Counted from the first letter of the stretch, positions 1-7,397 are shown. The stretch is 31,756 nucleotides of DNA from CAZDYP01 sp964509505 (GCA_964509505.1 CAZDYP010000040.1:1-31756), one strand, 5' to 3'. Made by a program: numbers and translations. Notes: generated by a model not told the origin, from the sequence alone.

Positions 1-1
1 C

Positions 2-424
2 CAGGCCGCGCGGCGCGCGCAGTTCGCCGACCCTGCGCGCTTCCCACATGCTGACCGAGTGATTCACGCGTGGCCCCAAGAAGCCGTGCCACAGTTGAAA
101 ATTGATACGAGTACGAGTGTCGCCGTGTTAACGCACGATCCCAAGTTCGATCTGCCCGCGCTCAAGCTGTTGGTCTATACCAACGCGCGTTACATTGGCG
201 CGATGGGCAGCAAGCAAACACGCAAAGACCATTTCGCGCAACTGAGCGAGGATGGTGTGCCAGCCGACCTGTTGCGTCGCGTGTATGGCCCCATCGGGCT
301 CGACATCGGCGCGGTCACGCCCGAAGAGATGGCGCTGGCGATCATGGCGGAGATCGTGGCGGTGCGCTATGGGCGCGGCGGATATTCACTCGCGCGACAA
401 GCAGGCGGGAGCCAAAACATGTAA
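2..424 (+). CDS. XdhC-family protein, 3' part (partial)
   Basis: The reading frame is open from the window edge to the stop at 422-424, so the gene starts outside the window. A GTG at 59 is internal, because the codons before it continue the family pattern (DP..FP.AD.VI..WP). The visible part is the C-terminal Rossmann-like domain of XdhC/CoxI proteins, which help mature molybdenum hydroxylases such as xanthine dehydrogenase. Typical segments are VAVLTHDPKFDLPAL, ARYIGAMGSKQTR and GPIGLDIGAVTPEEMALAIMAEI. No hydroxylase gene is visible in the window, so the partner enzyme is unknown. The stop codon is directly followed by an inverted-repeat element. Confidence 0.85.
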   Translation, partial: QAARRAQFADPARFPHADRVIHAWPQEAVPQLKIDTSTSVAVLTHDPKFDLPALKLLVYTNARYIGAMGSKQTRKDHFAQLSEDGVPADLLRRVYGPIGLDIGAVTPEEMALAIMAEIVAVRYGRGGYSLARQAGGSQNM

Positions 425-520
425 ACCCTTCAACACGAAGACATCCAGCAGCACGAAGGGCGCGCAGAAGAACTTTGTGCTCTGTGTGAGCTTTTGTGCC
501 TTCGTGTTGAAATTTGGGGT
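424..520. repeat. Junction inverted repeat, CACGAAG family
   Basis: TTCAACACGAAG (429-440) is perfectly complementary to CTTCGTGTTGAA (500-511). The interior holds more degenerate copies of the same words (GCACGAAGG, ACTTTGTGC, TTTTGTGCC). It begins at the XdhC stop codon. The same words recur at 10472-10545. Confidence 0.8.
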
Positions 521-653
521 CTCCTGACTTCAGTGTGGAATGCTCGTGTGGGACTCCCGTTGGTCGCAAATCCCGCGCTCGGACGGTGGCTGTGACTATC
601 CAGCGCGAGCGTTCTACACCAAAGCCAGAAGAGCTAAATTCTGTTGAGTCATC

Positions 654-1127
654 ATGGGCACGGAGATTGAGCGCAAGTTTTTGGTGAAGGACATGACGAT
701 GCTCAAAGACGCGCCAGGCGTGGGTTATCGTCAAGGCTATCTCGTCTTGGGTGAGCGCAAAACCGTGCGCGTGCGAATCGGCGGAGAGCGAGCTTATCTG
801 ACGATCAAAGGTCCCACCGTTGGCATGAGCCGCGCAGAATTTGAATACCCGATTCCAGTGACCGATGCCAACGTCATGCTCGACACGCTCTGCCATCAGC
901 CCATCATCGAAAAGACGCGCTACAAAATTTTGCATGATGGGTTTGTGTGGGAAGTGGATGTCTTCGCGGGCGCGAATGCGGGTTTGGTGATCGCGGAAGT
1001 TGAACTCAAGAGCGAACAGACGCGCGTCTCGTTGCCAGCATGGGTGGGGCAAGAAGTGACAGGCGATGTGCGTTACTTCAATGCGTATTTGGTGGAGCAT
1101 CCTTATACAACATGGGACAAGGGATAA
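654..1127 (+). CDS. CYTH domain protein (short triphosphate tunnel metalloenzyme)
   Basis: This 157-residue protein opens with the CYTH signature ExExK (E4, E6, K8 in EIERKFL). It continues with the charged strands expected of the triphosphate tunnel: R39/R41, TIKG at 50-53, E62/E64, K87-x-R89, E100/D102 and E115/E117. Its length matches the stand-alone bacterial CYTH proteins, several of which are inorganic triphosphatases, while others are class IV adenylate cyclases. Substrate cannot be assigned from sequence, though triphosphatase activity is the better guess for this short form. It is probably cytosolic. No Shine-Dalgarno sequence is obvious before the ATG. The last codons and stop lie inside the next inverted-repeat element. 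Confidence 0.88.
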   Translation: MGTEIERKFLVKDMTMLKDAPGVGYRQGYLVLGERKTVRVRIGGERAYLTIKGPTVGMSRAEFEYPIPVTDANVMLDTLCHQPIIEKTRYKILHDGFVWEVDVFAGANAGLVIAEVELKSEQTRVSLPAWVGQEVTGDVRYFNAYLVEHPYTTWDKG

Positions 1128-1180
1128 GGGTCAAGGAATTGCAAAGCATTATTGTCCCTTGTCTTCTGTTCCTTATCTTT
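1114..1180. repeat. Junction inverted repeat, GGGACAAGGGATAAGG type
   Basis: The left arm, GGGACAAGGGATAAGG from 1114, pairs imperfectly with TTGTCCCTTGTC and CCTTATC at about 1152-1177. The arm overlaps the end of the CYTH gene and provides its TAA stop. The following oxidoreductase starts 22 nt after the right arm. Confidence 0.7.
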
Positions 1181-1202
1181 CAGCTTGATTGGAGTTTGAT
1201 TG

Positions 1203-2231
1203 ATGAAAGCCCTCGTCTTCTATGAACACGGCGGTCTCGACAAGTTGCAAATTGCCGACATCCCAACGCCACCCGTGCCATCTGATTATGTGTTGGTGGA
1301 TGTGAAAGCGGCCGCGCTCAATCGGCTCGATTGGTGGGTGCGTGAAGGGTGGGCGGGTTTGAAGTTGCCCATGCCGCACGTGCTGGGCGCGGATGGCGCA
1401 GGCGTCATTGCTGCACTGGGCGACCACGTGAAAGATTTCAAAGCGGGTCAGCGTGTCACCATCAACCCATCGGTCTCGTGCGGCAACTGTGAGTTCTGTT
1501 GGCGCGGCGACGACCAGATGTGTCGCAGCTTTCGGCTCATCGGCGAAACGACAGGCGGCACGTTTGCCGAACAAATTGCTGTGCCTGCGCGCAACCTGAT
1601 GGTGATGCCTGACGACTTTCCCTTCGAGGAAGCGGCCGCCGCGAACCTCGTGATGGTGACGGCGTGGAACTCGTTGATTCGACAAGGCGGCTTGCGTGCG
1701 GGCGAAGACGTGTTGATTGTCGGTGCGGGCGGCGGCGTCAATACCGCTTCGATTCAGATTGCGAAGCACGCAGGCGCGCGGGTCTTCGTCGTCGCCTCCG
1801 ATGCAACGAAAGCCGCAAAAGCGAAAGCGCTCGGCGCGGACATCGTGATTGATCGCTCCAAAGAGGATTGGGGCAAAGCGGTGTTCCAACTGACCAATCG
1901 GCGCGGCGTGGATGTGGTCGTGGACAATGTGGGACAGGCGACGTGGATGATGAGCATTCGCAGCCTCGCGCGCGGCGGGCGCATGTTGGTCGTCGGCAAC
2001 ACGAGCGGTTACACCATCCAAATGGACAGCCGCTTCATCTTCTCCAAGCACATCCGCATCATTGGCAGCACGATGGGCAGCCAACAAGATTTCCGCGATG
2101 TGATGAAACTCGTCTTTCAGCGCAAAATCAAGATTCCTGTTGATTCAGTCTTGCCATTATCGGAAGCCATCGAAGCGCAACGTCGCTTGCAAGACGGCGA
2201 CGTATTTGGCAAAATTGTTGTGAAACCTTGA
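1203..2231 (+). CDS. MDR-family zinc-binding oxidoreductase
   Basis: This 342-residue protein belongs to the medium-chain dehydrogenase/reductase (alcohol dehydrogenase/quinone reductase) superfamily. An N-terminal GroES-like domain carries four cysteines, C93, C96, C99 and C107, in the pattern CxxCxxCx7C of the structural zinc lobe. A Rossmann domain follows, with GAGGGV at 174-179 for NAD(P)H. The usual catalytic-zinc segment GHEGAG is replaced by GADGAG (61-66), and no ligand cysteine is seen near N40-D43. A catalytic zinc is therefore doubtful, and a quinone- or enone-reductase-like activity is possible. I chose the ATG at 1203 over the TTG just before it. The substrate is unknown. Confidence 0.85.
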   Translation: MKALVFYEHGGLDKLQIADIPTPPVPSDYVLVDVKAAALNRLDWWVREGWAGLKLPMPHVLGADGAGVIAALGDHVKDFKAGQRVTINPSVSCGNCEFCWRGDDQMCRSFRLIGETTGGTFAEQIAVPARNLMVMPDDFPFEEAAAANLVMVTAWNSLIRQGGLRAGEDVLIVGAGGGVNTASIQIAKHAGARVFVVASDATKAAKAKALGADIVIDRSKEDWGKAVFQLTNRRGVDVVVDNVGQATWMMSIRSLARGGRMLVVGNTSGYTIQMDSRFIFSKHIRIIGSTMGSQQDFRDVMKLVFQRKIKIPVDSVLPLSEAIEAQRRLQDGDVFGKIVVKP

Positions 2232-2289
2232 GTAAAAAGTAGAGAGTAAAAACAGTCCATGGCTTTTTACTTCTTACTGCTTACTCTTT
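2231..2289. repeat. Junction inverted repeat, AGTAAAAAGTA family
   Basis: The left arm is built of AGTAAAAAGT and AGAGAGTAAAAA (2231-2252). The right arm is its degenerate complement, TTTTTACTTCTTACTGCTTA, ending near 2287. It fills the gap between the oxidoreductase stop and the permease start at 2298. The same unit recurs at 15634-15707. Confidence 0.8.
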
Positions 2290-2297
2290 AGCTGCCT

Positions 2298-3425
2298 ATG
2301 CCCGCTGAACGTCTCTATCGCCTTGCAGCCGTATGCGTCATCTTTGCGGCGCTCACCCTCATCGTCGAAAAATTGTGGCTTGTCGCATTCCAATTTCAAG
2401 ACATCATCCTCTGGTTCGCGCTGGCGTGGCTCATCGCGTTCACACTCGAACCTGTGGTAGATTGGCTGAAACGTCCCACGTGGCCCGCGTTGGTGCGCGC
2501 ACGCTTGCCCGCGGGCTTTGTCGCGCGCACCGCACGTGGCTTTTTGCCGCATGGCGCGGCGGTGGCGGTCGTTTATTTATTGTTATTGCTCCTCATCCTC
2601 ATTGGCCCCGTCAGCTACATCCCCATCGCCATCACGCAAGTGCAGACCCTTAGCCAAGATTGGCCCCAGCTGGCGAGTCGCTTGCCAACCATTGTGGACG
2701 ACGCGCAACGCCAACTGAAAGGCCTCGGCGTTGACCTTGACCTACCCACAGTGTATCGAACGAACATCGAGCCGCAGTTGAGTCAATTCTCAGGTCGCGC
2801 CGTGAGCGAGACATTGAACGCGCTCTCGACGGTTGCTCTCACTGTCACGAGCGCCCTGCTGGTCATCATCCTCGCGCTCTACATAAGCTTTGGAGGTCAT
2901 TCGTTGAGCCATGAACTCATCGAACTATGCCCGCGCCAATATCGCCACGAGATCTTGGTCTTTGCGCGCACCGTGAATCAAAACTTCGGCGGTTTCATTC
3001 GCGGGCAGCTCATTCAATCTGTGTTAGTTAGCATTGGCGTGGTTGTGCTCATGGTGATTGCGCGCTTGGATTTCGTCGTGTTGTGCGCGATCTTATCGGG
3101 CGTGTTCATGTTGTTGCCGTTGATTGGCGTGTTCCTCGCGCTCATTCCGCCGTTTGTGATTGCATTATTTTTTGGCAGCTTCACCACTGCCTTGATTCTG
3201 ATCGTGGTGTTGTTCATCTATGAACAGATCATCACCAACGCCATCGCGCCTAAAATTTTTGCGGACTCCGTGGGCTTGCATCCGGTCTTGATCTTCGCTG
3301 CCTTGCTTATCGGCGCGCGTATCGGCGGTATCTGGGGCGCATTCTTTAGCATTCCGATTGCGGGCGTGATCTACGCGATGCTGGTGTATGCGGCCGGACG
3401 GACGCGCAGCCAAGAACACGCTTGA
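2298..3425 (+). CDS. AI-2E family transporter (PerM/YdiK-like permease)
   Basis: This 375-residue protein has the layout of AI-2E family transporters (formerly UPF0118). There is an N-terminal pair of membrane helices (about residues 8-50), a further helix near 85-105, and a soluble stretch (about 110-170) with a QxLSQDWPQLASRLP-type segment. A block of hydrophobic helices follows from about 178 to the end, including the family's GQLIQS and late GARIGGIWGAFFSIPIAG segments. Family members are proposed exporters of small molecules or cations, and the autoinducer-2 label applies to a few of them only. No Shine-Dalgarno sequence is visible, and the start follows the right arm of an inverted repeat. 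It is an integral inner-membrane protein of unknown substrate. Confidence 0.88.
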   Translation: MPAERLYRLAAVCVIFAALTLIVEKLWLVAFQFQDIILWFALAWLIAFTLEPVVDWLKRPTWPALVRARLPAGFVARTARGFLPHGAAVAVVYLLLLLLILIGPVSYIPIAITQVQTLSQDWPQLASRLPTIVDDAQRQLKGLGVDLDLPTVYRTNIEPQLSQFSGRAVSETLNALSTVALTVTSALLVIILALYISFGGHSLSHELIELCPRQYRHEILVFARTVNQNFGGFIRGQLIQSVLVSIGVVVLMVIARLDFVVLCAILSGVFMLLPLIGVFLALIPPFVIALFFGSFTTALILIVVLFIYEQIITNAIAPKIFADSVGLHPVLIFAALLIGARIGGIWGAFFSIPIAGVIYAMLVYAAGRTRSQEHA

Positions 3426-3437
3426 GTCTTGAGTCTA

Positions 3438-3456
3438 GGCAAATTGACAATTTGCC
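3438..3456. repeat. Perfect palindrome overlapping a -35 box
   Basis: GGCAAATTG and CAATTTGCC flank a single central A (3447), giving 9-bp arms. The palindrome covers the TTGACA at 3444-3449, so it could act as an operator. It could equally be one of the many intergenic palindromes of this genome. Confidence 0.6.
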
Positions 3457-3471
3457 CTACAGCCCTATAAT
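3444..3471 (+). promoter_or_regulatory. Sigma70-type promoter of the RIO kinase leader
   Basis: TTGACA at 3444-3449 and TATAAT at 3466-3471 are both consensus boxes, separated by 16 nt. Transcription would start near 3478 and give a leader of about 360 nt before the RIO kinase start at 3839. This is the best-matching two-box promoter I see in the window. Confidence 0.65.
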
Positions 3472-3527
3472 GCCCACCGTTCTTGCGAAAATCCATTTCA
3501 CACGCAGGTCACGAAAGGAGTTGTCTG

Positions 3528-3587
3528 ATGTCAGTCCAATCCTCTATCCAATTCTACTTTTCTGAGGGAAGCGTTTCCATTCGCTGA
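3528..3587 (+). CDS. 19-residue leader ORF upstream of RIO kinase
   Basis: An AAAGGAG ribosome site at 3514-3520 stands 7 nt before an ATG that opens a 19-codon frame ending in TGA (MSVQSSIQFYFSEGSVSIR). Six of the 19 residues are serine. The spacing and ribosome site are better than those of many full genes in this window. The ORF sits between the leader promoter and two terminator-like hairpins, which is the layout of a translated leader peptide. The function is inferred from position only, and chance cannot be excluded. Confidence 0.45.
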   Translation: MSVQSSIQFYFSEGSVSIR

Positions 3588-3618
3588 AATTCGTCAGCGC
3601 GTGATATGATTGGCTAGA

Positions 3619-3661
3619 CCCAACTTCACAGGTTTCAAAAACCTGCGAGGCTTGGTTCCGC
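3619..3661. repeat. GGTTT-loop-AAACC hairpin, degenerate copy
   Basis: AGACCC opens the element and AGGTTT pairs with AAACCT around a CAA loop, followed by a GCGAGG flank. This is a weak copy of the family seen intact at 6171-6203, 3745-3771 and 30476-30508. Confidence 0.45.
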
Positions 3662-3689
3662 CTCTCCGCATCTATCGCGTGTGAAGGTC

Positions 3690-3725
3690 AGCCGTGGGCG
3701 TTTCTCTCATGCCCACGGCTTTTTT
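3690..3725 (+). terminator. Terminator-like hairpin 1 in the RIO kinase leader
   Basis: AGCCGTGGGC pairs perfectly with GCCCACGGCT across an 11-nt loop and is followed by a run of T. It has the form of a Rho-independent terminator inside the leader, downstream of the 19-codon ORF. Its stem sequence is nearly repeated at 3787-3820. Confidence 0.7.
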
Positions 3726-3744
3726 GTCTCTAACAATAGCCAGC

Positions 3745-3771
3745 CCCTTCGGGTTTTGGAAACCCGAAGGG
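3745..3771. repeat. Perfect 12-bp hairpin, GGTTT-loop-AAACC family
   Basis: CCCTTCGGGTTT (3745-3756) pairs with AAACCCGAAGGG (3760-3771) around a 3-nt loop (TGG). No T-tract follows, so it is probably a repeat-family member rather than a terminator. It lies between the two terminator-like hairpins of the leader. Confidence 0.7.
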
Positions 3772-3786
3772 CGCTGCCGCGTTTGT

Positions 3787-3820
3787 AGCCGTGGGTTCAT
3801 TGGAACTCACGGCTTTTTAT
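3787..3820 (+). terminator. Terminator-like hairpin 2, just before the RIO kinase ribosome site
   Basis: AGCCGTGGGTTC and GAACTCACGGCT form a strong stem with a 4-nt loop, followed by TTTTTAT. It ends only a few nucleotides before the AAGGAGA ribosome site at 3824-3830. If formed in the transcript it would stop or reduce expression of the kinase. Its 5' arm shares AGCCGTGGG with hairpin 1, so the arms could also pair across the two hairpins. Confidence 0.6.
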
Positions 3821-3838
3821 TTCAAGGAGAACTTCGCC

Positions 3839-4771
3839 ATGAAGTTACGAGATTTCTCAGATTATCTTGACGTGTATGAAAGCAATGGCTTCGAGAAACG
3901 CCGTAAGCTGCGCTCCAAGCCGAAGCTGGAGCGGGTGCGCGCCGCCGACACCTTGTTTGAAGCGGGCGACTCCAATCCCAACGGTTTCAATCCTTCGATG
4001 GATGCGCGCAAACATGAACGGGCATGGCTGCTGGAGTATCTCACGCCATTTTACGATGAGCTCATCATCACCGATGTCGTGAAGCGTTTGCAAGGTGGCA
4101 AAGAAGCGACGGTCTATGTGTGCGCCGCGCATCCGACGACGGGTTACGAGTTCATCGCCGCGAAAGTGTATCGCCCGCGCAAACTACGCAACTTGAAGAA
4201 TGATTCGCAATATCGCGCAGGGCGTCTGATGTTGGACGAGCAAGGCAAGGGCCTCTTGCGTGGGCGGCGCGCGAAAGTTGCCATGCTCAAGAAAACGAAA
4301 TTCGGGCAAGAGCTGCGACATGGTTCGTGGCTCGGTCACGAATATGAGACGCTGACGAAATTACACGCGGTCGGTGCCGATGTTCCGAAGCCTATCGCGC
4401 GCGGCGACAACGTGATATTGATGGAATACATGGGCGACCTCGAAACGGGCGCGCCGACGCTGCACGAAGTCGAATTGGAGCGCGACGAAGCGCGCCCCTT
4501 GTTCGAGCAACTCATGCGCAATATCGCTCTCATGCTGTCCGAGTCGCGCATTCACGCCGACCTGTCCGCCTACAACGTGCTGTATTGGGAGGGCGTCATC
4601 AAGCTCATTGACTTTCCGCAAGCGGTGGACCCGTTCGTCAACCCCGACGCGCGCGAACTGTTCCAACGTGATGTCACGCGCATCTGTCAATACTTCGCGC
4701 GCTATGGGGTGCGCGCCGACGCAGCGCACATCGCGCAGGAGATATGGGCGGATGTGATGCAGGAGGCATGA
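3839..4771 (+). CDS. RIO-type serine/threonine protein kinase
   Basis: This 310-residue protein has the RIO kinase core. The glycine/lysine loop is GGKEATVY (86-93), the ATP-binding lysine is in AAKVYRP (K109), and the hinge is MEYMG (195-199). The catalytic loop is HADLSAYN (H239, D241, N246), and the metal loop is LIDFPQ (D258), a RIO hallmark in place of DFG. RIO kinases act in ribosome maturation in eukaryotes and archaea, while bacterial roles are poorly known. The ATG at 3839 is chosen because AAGGAGA lies 8 nt before it. A longer frame from GTG 3791 would start inside a hairpin. Expression may be controlled by the long leader with its small ORF and hairpins. Confidence 0.88.
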   Translation: MKLRDFSDYLDVYESNGFEKRRKLRSKPKLERVRAADTLFEAGDSNPNGFNPSMDARKHERAWLLEYLTPFYDELIITDVVKRLQGGKEATVYVCAAHPTTGYEFIAAKVYRPRKLRNLKNDSQYRAGRLMLDEQGKGLLRGRRAKVAMLKKTKFGQELRHGSWLGHEYETLTKLHAVGADVPKPIARGDNVILMEYMGDLETGAPTLHEVELERDEARPLFEQLMRNIALMLSESRIHADLSAYNVLYWEGVIKLIDFPQAVDPFVNPDARELFQRDVTRICQYFARYGVRADAAHIAQEIWADVMQEA

Positions 4772-4860
4772 CGCACGATGCACGATGCACGATGCAAGAT
4801 GAATGCTCTCTCATCCTGCATCCTGCATCCTGTATCTTGCATCCTGCATCCTGCATCTTC
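4771..4860. repeat. Junction inverted repeat of tandem CACGATG / CATCCTG units
   Basis: The left arm (about 4772-4806) is tandem CACGATG and GCAAGATG units. The right arm (about 4811-4860) is tandem CATCCTG and CATCTTG units, their degenerate complement. The element starts at the RIO kinase stop and ends 3 nt before the AAGGAG site of the next gene. It is translated spuriously as a serine/cysteine/histidine-rich extension of the MFS frame. Confidence 0.8.
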
Positions 4861-4875
4861 AATAAGGAGCTCGTG

Positions 4876-6141
4876 TTGAAACGACCGAATGCTTACCCCG
4901 TCTTCATTCTCCTCGAAGGTATCAACGCCTTCTTTTGGATGATGATTGTGACGGTCAATTTAGTGTATCAAGCGACGACGGTAGGACTCAGCCCGTTGCA
5001 ATTGGTGTTGGTCGGCACGTTGTTGGAAGCGACGGCGCTCGTGTGCGAAGTGCCGACGGGCGTCGTCGCCGATGTGTATAGCCGCCGCTTATCCATCATC
5101 ATCGGTTGGTTTTTGATTGGCATCGGCTTCGTCGTCGAGGGCTCGTTTCCATTCTTCGGCGCGGTCTTGTTGTCGCAAATCATCTGGGGCATGGGCTACA
5201 CCTTCACCAGTGGCGCGACTGAAGCGTGGATCACCGACGAGATTGGCGCAGAGCGCGCGGGGCAAGCATTCATCCGCGCGTTGCAAGTTGGTCACGTGTG
5301 TGCGTTGTTGGGGATTGGCGCGGGGACGGTGTTAGGCAACTTGCAAGTCAATTTGCCGATTGTGATAGGCGGCATTGGATTCATGTTGCTATCGCTGTTG
5401 TTGGCGTTCATCATGCCCGAGTGTGGTTTCAAGCCGACGCGACGCGAGCATCACAATTCGTGGCAAGCGCTGGCGCACACTTTCCGCGAGGGCGTGCGCG
5501 CGGTGCGTGGTCGCCCGACGCTCATCACGATTCTCACCATCGGCATCGTCTATGGCGCGTGGAGCGAAGGCTTTGATCGCTTGTGGACGAAACATCTGTT
5601 GGACAATTTTGCGTTTCCAACCTTTGTCGCTTGGACGCCCGTCGTGTGGTTCGGCATTTTGCGCGCGTTGACGACGGTGCTGGGCTTGGGCGCATCGGAG
5701 TTCGTGCGCCGCCGCGTCAACACGAACAGTCACGCCGCCGTCGCGCGTGCGTTGCAAATTGCGACGGCGGTGATGTGTGTCGGCGCCATCACATTTAGTT
5801 TAGCGGGGAACTTTGCATTGGCGATTGTGGCGTATTGCTTGATCGTGCCGATGCGAAGCGTAAACGAGCCGTTGCAAACCGCGTGGCTCAATCAGAACCT
5901 CGATTCGCAAATTCGCGCAACGGTGATTTCGATGCGGAGTCAAGCGGATGCGGTTGGGCAAATTGCAGGCGGACCTGCCGTCGGCGCGGTGGGGAATCTG
6001 TCGTTGCGCGCCGCGCTCGCCGTGTCATCCGTGCTGCTCGCGCCGGCGGTGTGGTTATATGCGCGGACATTGAGGGAGGGGCAGGGAGCAGTGAGCAGTG
6101 AACCCAGCGCAATTGGTGAGGCAATGAACAGTGGAGAGTGA
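4876..6141 (+). CDS. MFS transporter
   Basis: This protein of about 421 residues has twelve predicted hydrophobic segments and a major facilitator motif A between the second and third (GVVADVYSRRLSIIIG, with the G-x3-D-x3-RR pattern). The start is a TTG at 4876, 6 nt after AAGGAG (4864-4869). The GTG at 4873 is possible but too close. The longer frame back to 4744 only translates the inverted repeat and overlaps the RIO kinase gene. The substrate cannot be inferred, and drug or metabolite efflux is typical. The last 20 or so codons (EGQGAVSSEPSAIGEAMNSGE) run into a degenerate GAGCAGTGAA repeat, so the tail is probably repeat-derived. Confidence 0.85.
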   Translation: MKRPNAYPVFILLEGINAFFWMMIVTVNLVYQATTVGLSPLQLVLVGTLLEATALVCEVPTGVVADVYSRRLSIIIGWFLIGIGFVVEGSFPFFGAVLLSQIIWGMGYTFTSGATEAWITDEIGAERAGQAFIRALQVGHVCALLGIGAGTVLGNLQVNLPIVIGGIGFMLLSLLLAFIMPECGFKPTRREHHNSWQALAHTFREGVRAVRGRPTLITILTIGIVYGAWSEGFDRLWTKHLLDNFAFPTFVAWTPVVWFGILRALTTVLGLGASEFVRRRVNTNSHAAVARALQIATAVMCVGAITFSLAGNFALAIVAYCLIVPMRSVNEPLQTAWLNQNLDSQIRATVISMRSQADAVGQIAGGPAVGAVGNLSLRAALAVSSVLLAPAVWLYARTLREGQGAVSSEPSAIGEAMNSGE

Positions 6142-6150
6142 GTAATGAGA
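6076..6150. repeat. Degenerate direct repeat GAGCAGTGAACAGTGG (single arm)
   Basis: Several diverged copies of GGGAGCAGTGA, GCAGTGAA and GAACAGTGGAGA occur in a row. Unlike the other junction elements, no complementary second arm follows. It spans the MFS stop codon and encodes the tail of that protein. Confidence 0.5.
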
Positions 6151-6170
6151 AACCCTTTTCTCCCCCAAAA

Positions 6171-6203
6171 AGACCCATGAGGTTTTCGAAACCTCGCGGG
6201 TCT
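6171..6203. repeat. AGACCC...GGTTT-loop-AAACC...GGGTCT hairpin
   Basis: AGACCC pairs with GGGTCT at the base, and GAGGTTT pairs with AAACCTC around a short TCG loop. Mismatches lie between the two stems. It stands between the end of the MFS gene and an orphan TATAAT box. The same design occurs perfectly at 30476-30508. Confidence 0.75.
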
Positions 6204-6206
6204 GGG

Positions 6207-6288
6207 TATAATTCCGCCCATGCTCCACTCCCTCACCCAACTCAGCGCGCGCCGCAATGTGAGAGGTAAAGGGAATAAGGGGAGATAA
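6207..6288 (+). other. Orphan leaderless-type promoter with a 22-codon stump
   Basis: TATAAT (6207-6212) is followed after 7 nt (TCCGCCC) by an ATG at 6220, the same spacing as at tsaE and the 56-aa gene. The frame runs only 22 codons (MLHSLTQLSARRNVRG...) and stops inside the next inverted repeat, running head-on into the LLM oxidoreductase. It may be a promoter and gene start left after loss of the gene body. The sequence alone cannot show that it is expressed. Confidence 0.4.
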
Positions 6289-6345
6289 GGGGATATGGCT
6301 CGCACCTTCCCTTTATCTCCCCTAATCGCCCCGGTGTCCTTTTCT
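6264..6345. repeat. Junction inverted repeat, GGGGAGATAAGGGG family
   Basis: AAAGGGAATAAGGGGAGATA (from 6268) and the following AGGGGA pair with TCCCTTTATCTCCCCTAATC (from 6308) and CGCCCC. The element lies between converging genes. Related units occur at 14581-14660 and 25329-25383. Confidence 0.8.
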
Positions 6346-7374
6346 TTACAGCACTAACTCCGCCATCATCCGCAACGTGTCCGCATTCCCGCCAACTCGT
6401 AGCGTCGTGATGCCTGCTTCCTTCCACAGGCTAAGTCGTTCTTTGATGCGTTCTTTCGGACCGCAGAGCGACACTTCATCCGCGAGCGCATCAGGCACGG
6501 TCGCGGTTGCTTCGTCGCGCTTGCCGCTCAAGAACAAATCTTGAATCTGTTTCGCTTCAGCTTCGTAACCGTAACGACACGCGAGATCATTGTAAAAGTT
6601 TTTGTTGCGCGCGCCCATGCCGCCAATGTAGAACGCGAGTTGGGGTTTCACTTGCGCGAGACATGCTTTTACGTCGTCGCCGACGATCACGCTCACGCTC
6701 GGTGCGATGTCGAAGTTATCCAAGCTCTTGCCGTTGCCTGCTTTCGCAAAGCCTTCCTCTAACCATGGCTTGAACATGCTCATCTTTTGCGGCGCGAAGA
6801 AGATGGGCAACCAGCCATCCGCAATTTCTGCGGCGAGCGCGACATTCTTCGGACCAATCGCGGCGATGTAAATGGGAATGTGCGCCCGTTGCGGATGCAC
6901 GATGAGCTTGAGCGGTTTGCCAAGCCCTGTGCCGCCACGTAACGGAATATCATAATGCTCGCCATGATGTTCGAGCGGCGTCTCACGTTTCAACACTGTG
7001 TTGATGATGCTGACATATTCGCGTGTGCGCTTCAACGCATTGCCATACGCGACGCCATGCCAACCTTCGACGACTTGCGGTCCCGATGCGCCGATGCCCA
7101 ACAAGAAGCGCCCGCCCGACAACAGGTCAATCGAAGCGGCTGTCATCGCCATCATTGCTGGCGCGCGCGCCGTCATCTGCACGATGCCCGTGCCGAGATT
7201 GATTTTCGTCGTATGCGCTGCAATCCAAATCAATGGCGAGAGCGCGTCGGTGCCATAGACTTCGGCTGACCAGATGGAATGATAGCCGAGTCGTTCTGCT
7301 TCTTGCGCGCGCGCCACTTGTGCGGCAATGCCGCCTTGCCCTGTCCATTGTCCCAGACTTGTGCCTAAACGCAT
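6346..7374 (-). CDS. LLM-class F420-dependent oxidoreductase
   Basis: This 342-residue protein is a luciferase-like monooxygenase TIM barrel. Typical segments are AQEAERLGYHSIWSAEVYGTDALSPL, INLGTGIVQMTARAPAMMAM, DLLSGGRFLLGIGASGPQVVEGWHG and the late VSLCGPKERIKERLSLW. The pattern matches the F420-dependent LLM group common in actinobacteria and Chloroflexota. The deazaflavin cofactor rather than FMN is a family inference, and the substrate is unknown. The start at 7374 is chosen because GGAGG lies 7 nt before it. The ATG at 7389 lies upstream of that ribosome site and would place it inside the coding region. The gene converges on the MFS gene and is followed by an inverted repeat. Confidence 0.88.
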   Translation of the reverse strand: MRLGTSLGQWTGQGGIAAQVARAQEAERLGYHSIWSAEVYGTDALSPLIWIAAHTTKINLGTGIVQMTARAPAMMAMTAASIDLLSGGRFLLGIGASGPQVVEGWHGVAYGNALKRTREYVSIINTVLKRETPLEHHGEHYDIPLRGGTGLGKPLKLIVHPQRAHIPIYIAAIGPKNVALAAEIADGWLPIFFAPQKMSMFKPWLEEGFAKAGNGKSLDNFDIAPSVSVIVGDDVKACLAQVKPQLAFYIGGMGARNKNFYNDLACRYGYEAEAKQIQDLFLSGKRDEATATVPDALADEVSLCGPKERIKERLSLWKEAGITTLRVGGNADTLRMMAELVL

Positions 7375-7397
7375 GATGATGCCTCCCATAAAAGATA

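Noticed and set aside
424..520. Possible CRISPR-like or tandem repeat array at the first gene junction
   Set aside because: There are no regular repeats with unique spacers. The copies are short and degenerate and form a single inverted repeat.
342..1100. 252-residue minus-strand open frame across the CYTH gene and the first junction repeat
   Set aside because: Its composition is typical of a shadow frame, and it crosses two unrelated features. The plus strand carries a well-supported CYTH protein.
1173..2087. 304-residue minus-strand open frame opposite the MDR oxidoreductase
   Set aside because: It is an antisense shadow of a high-GC gene: His/Arg/Ala-rich with no recognisable motif, while the plus-strand frame has clear family features.
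3472..3838. A known riboswitch class in the RIO kinase leader
   Set aside because: I could not match the leader to any riboswitch consensus I know. Only the promoter, short ORF and hairpins are supported.
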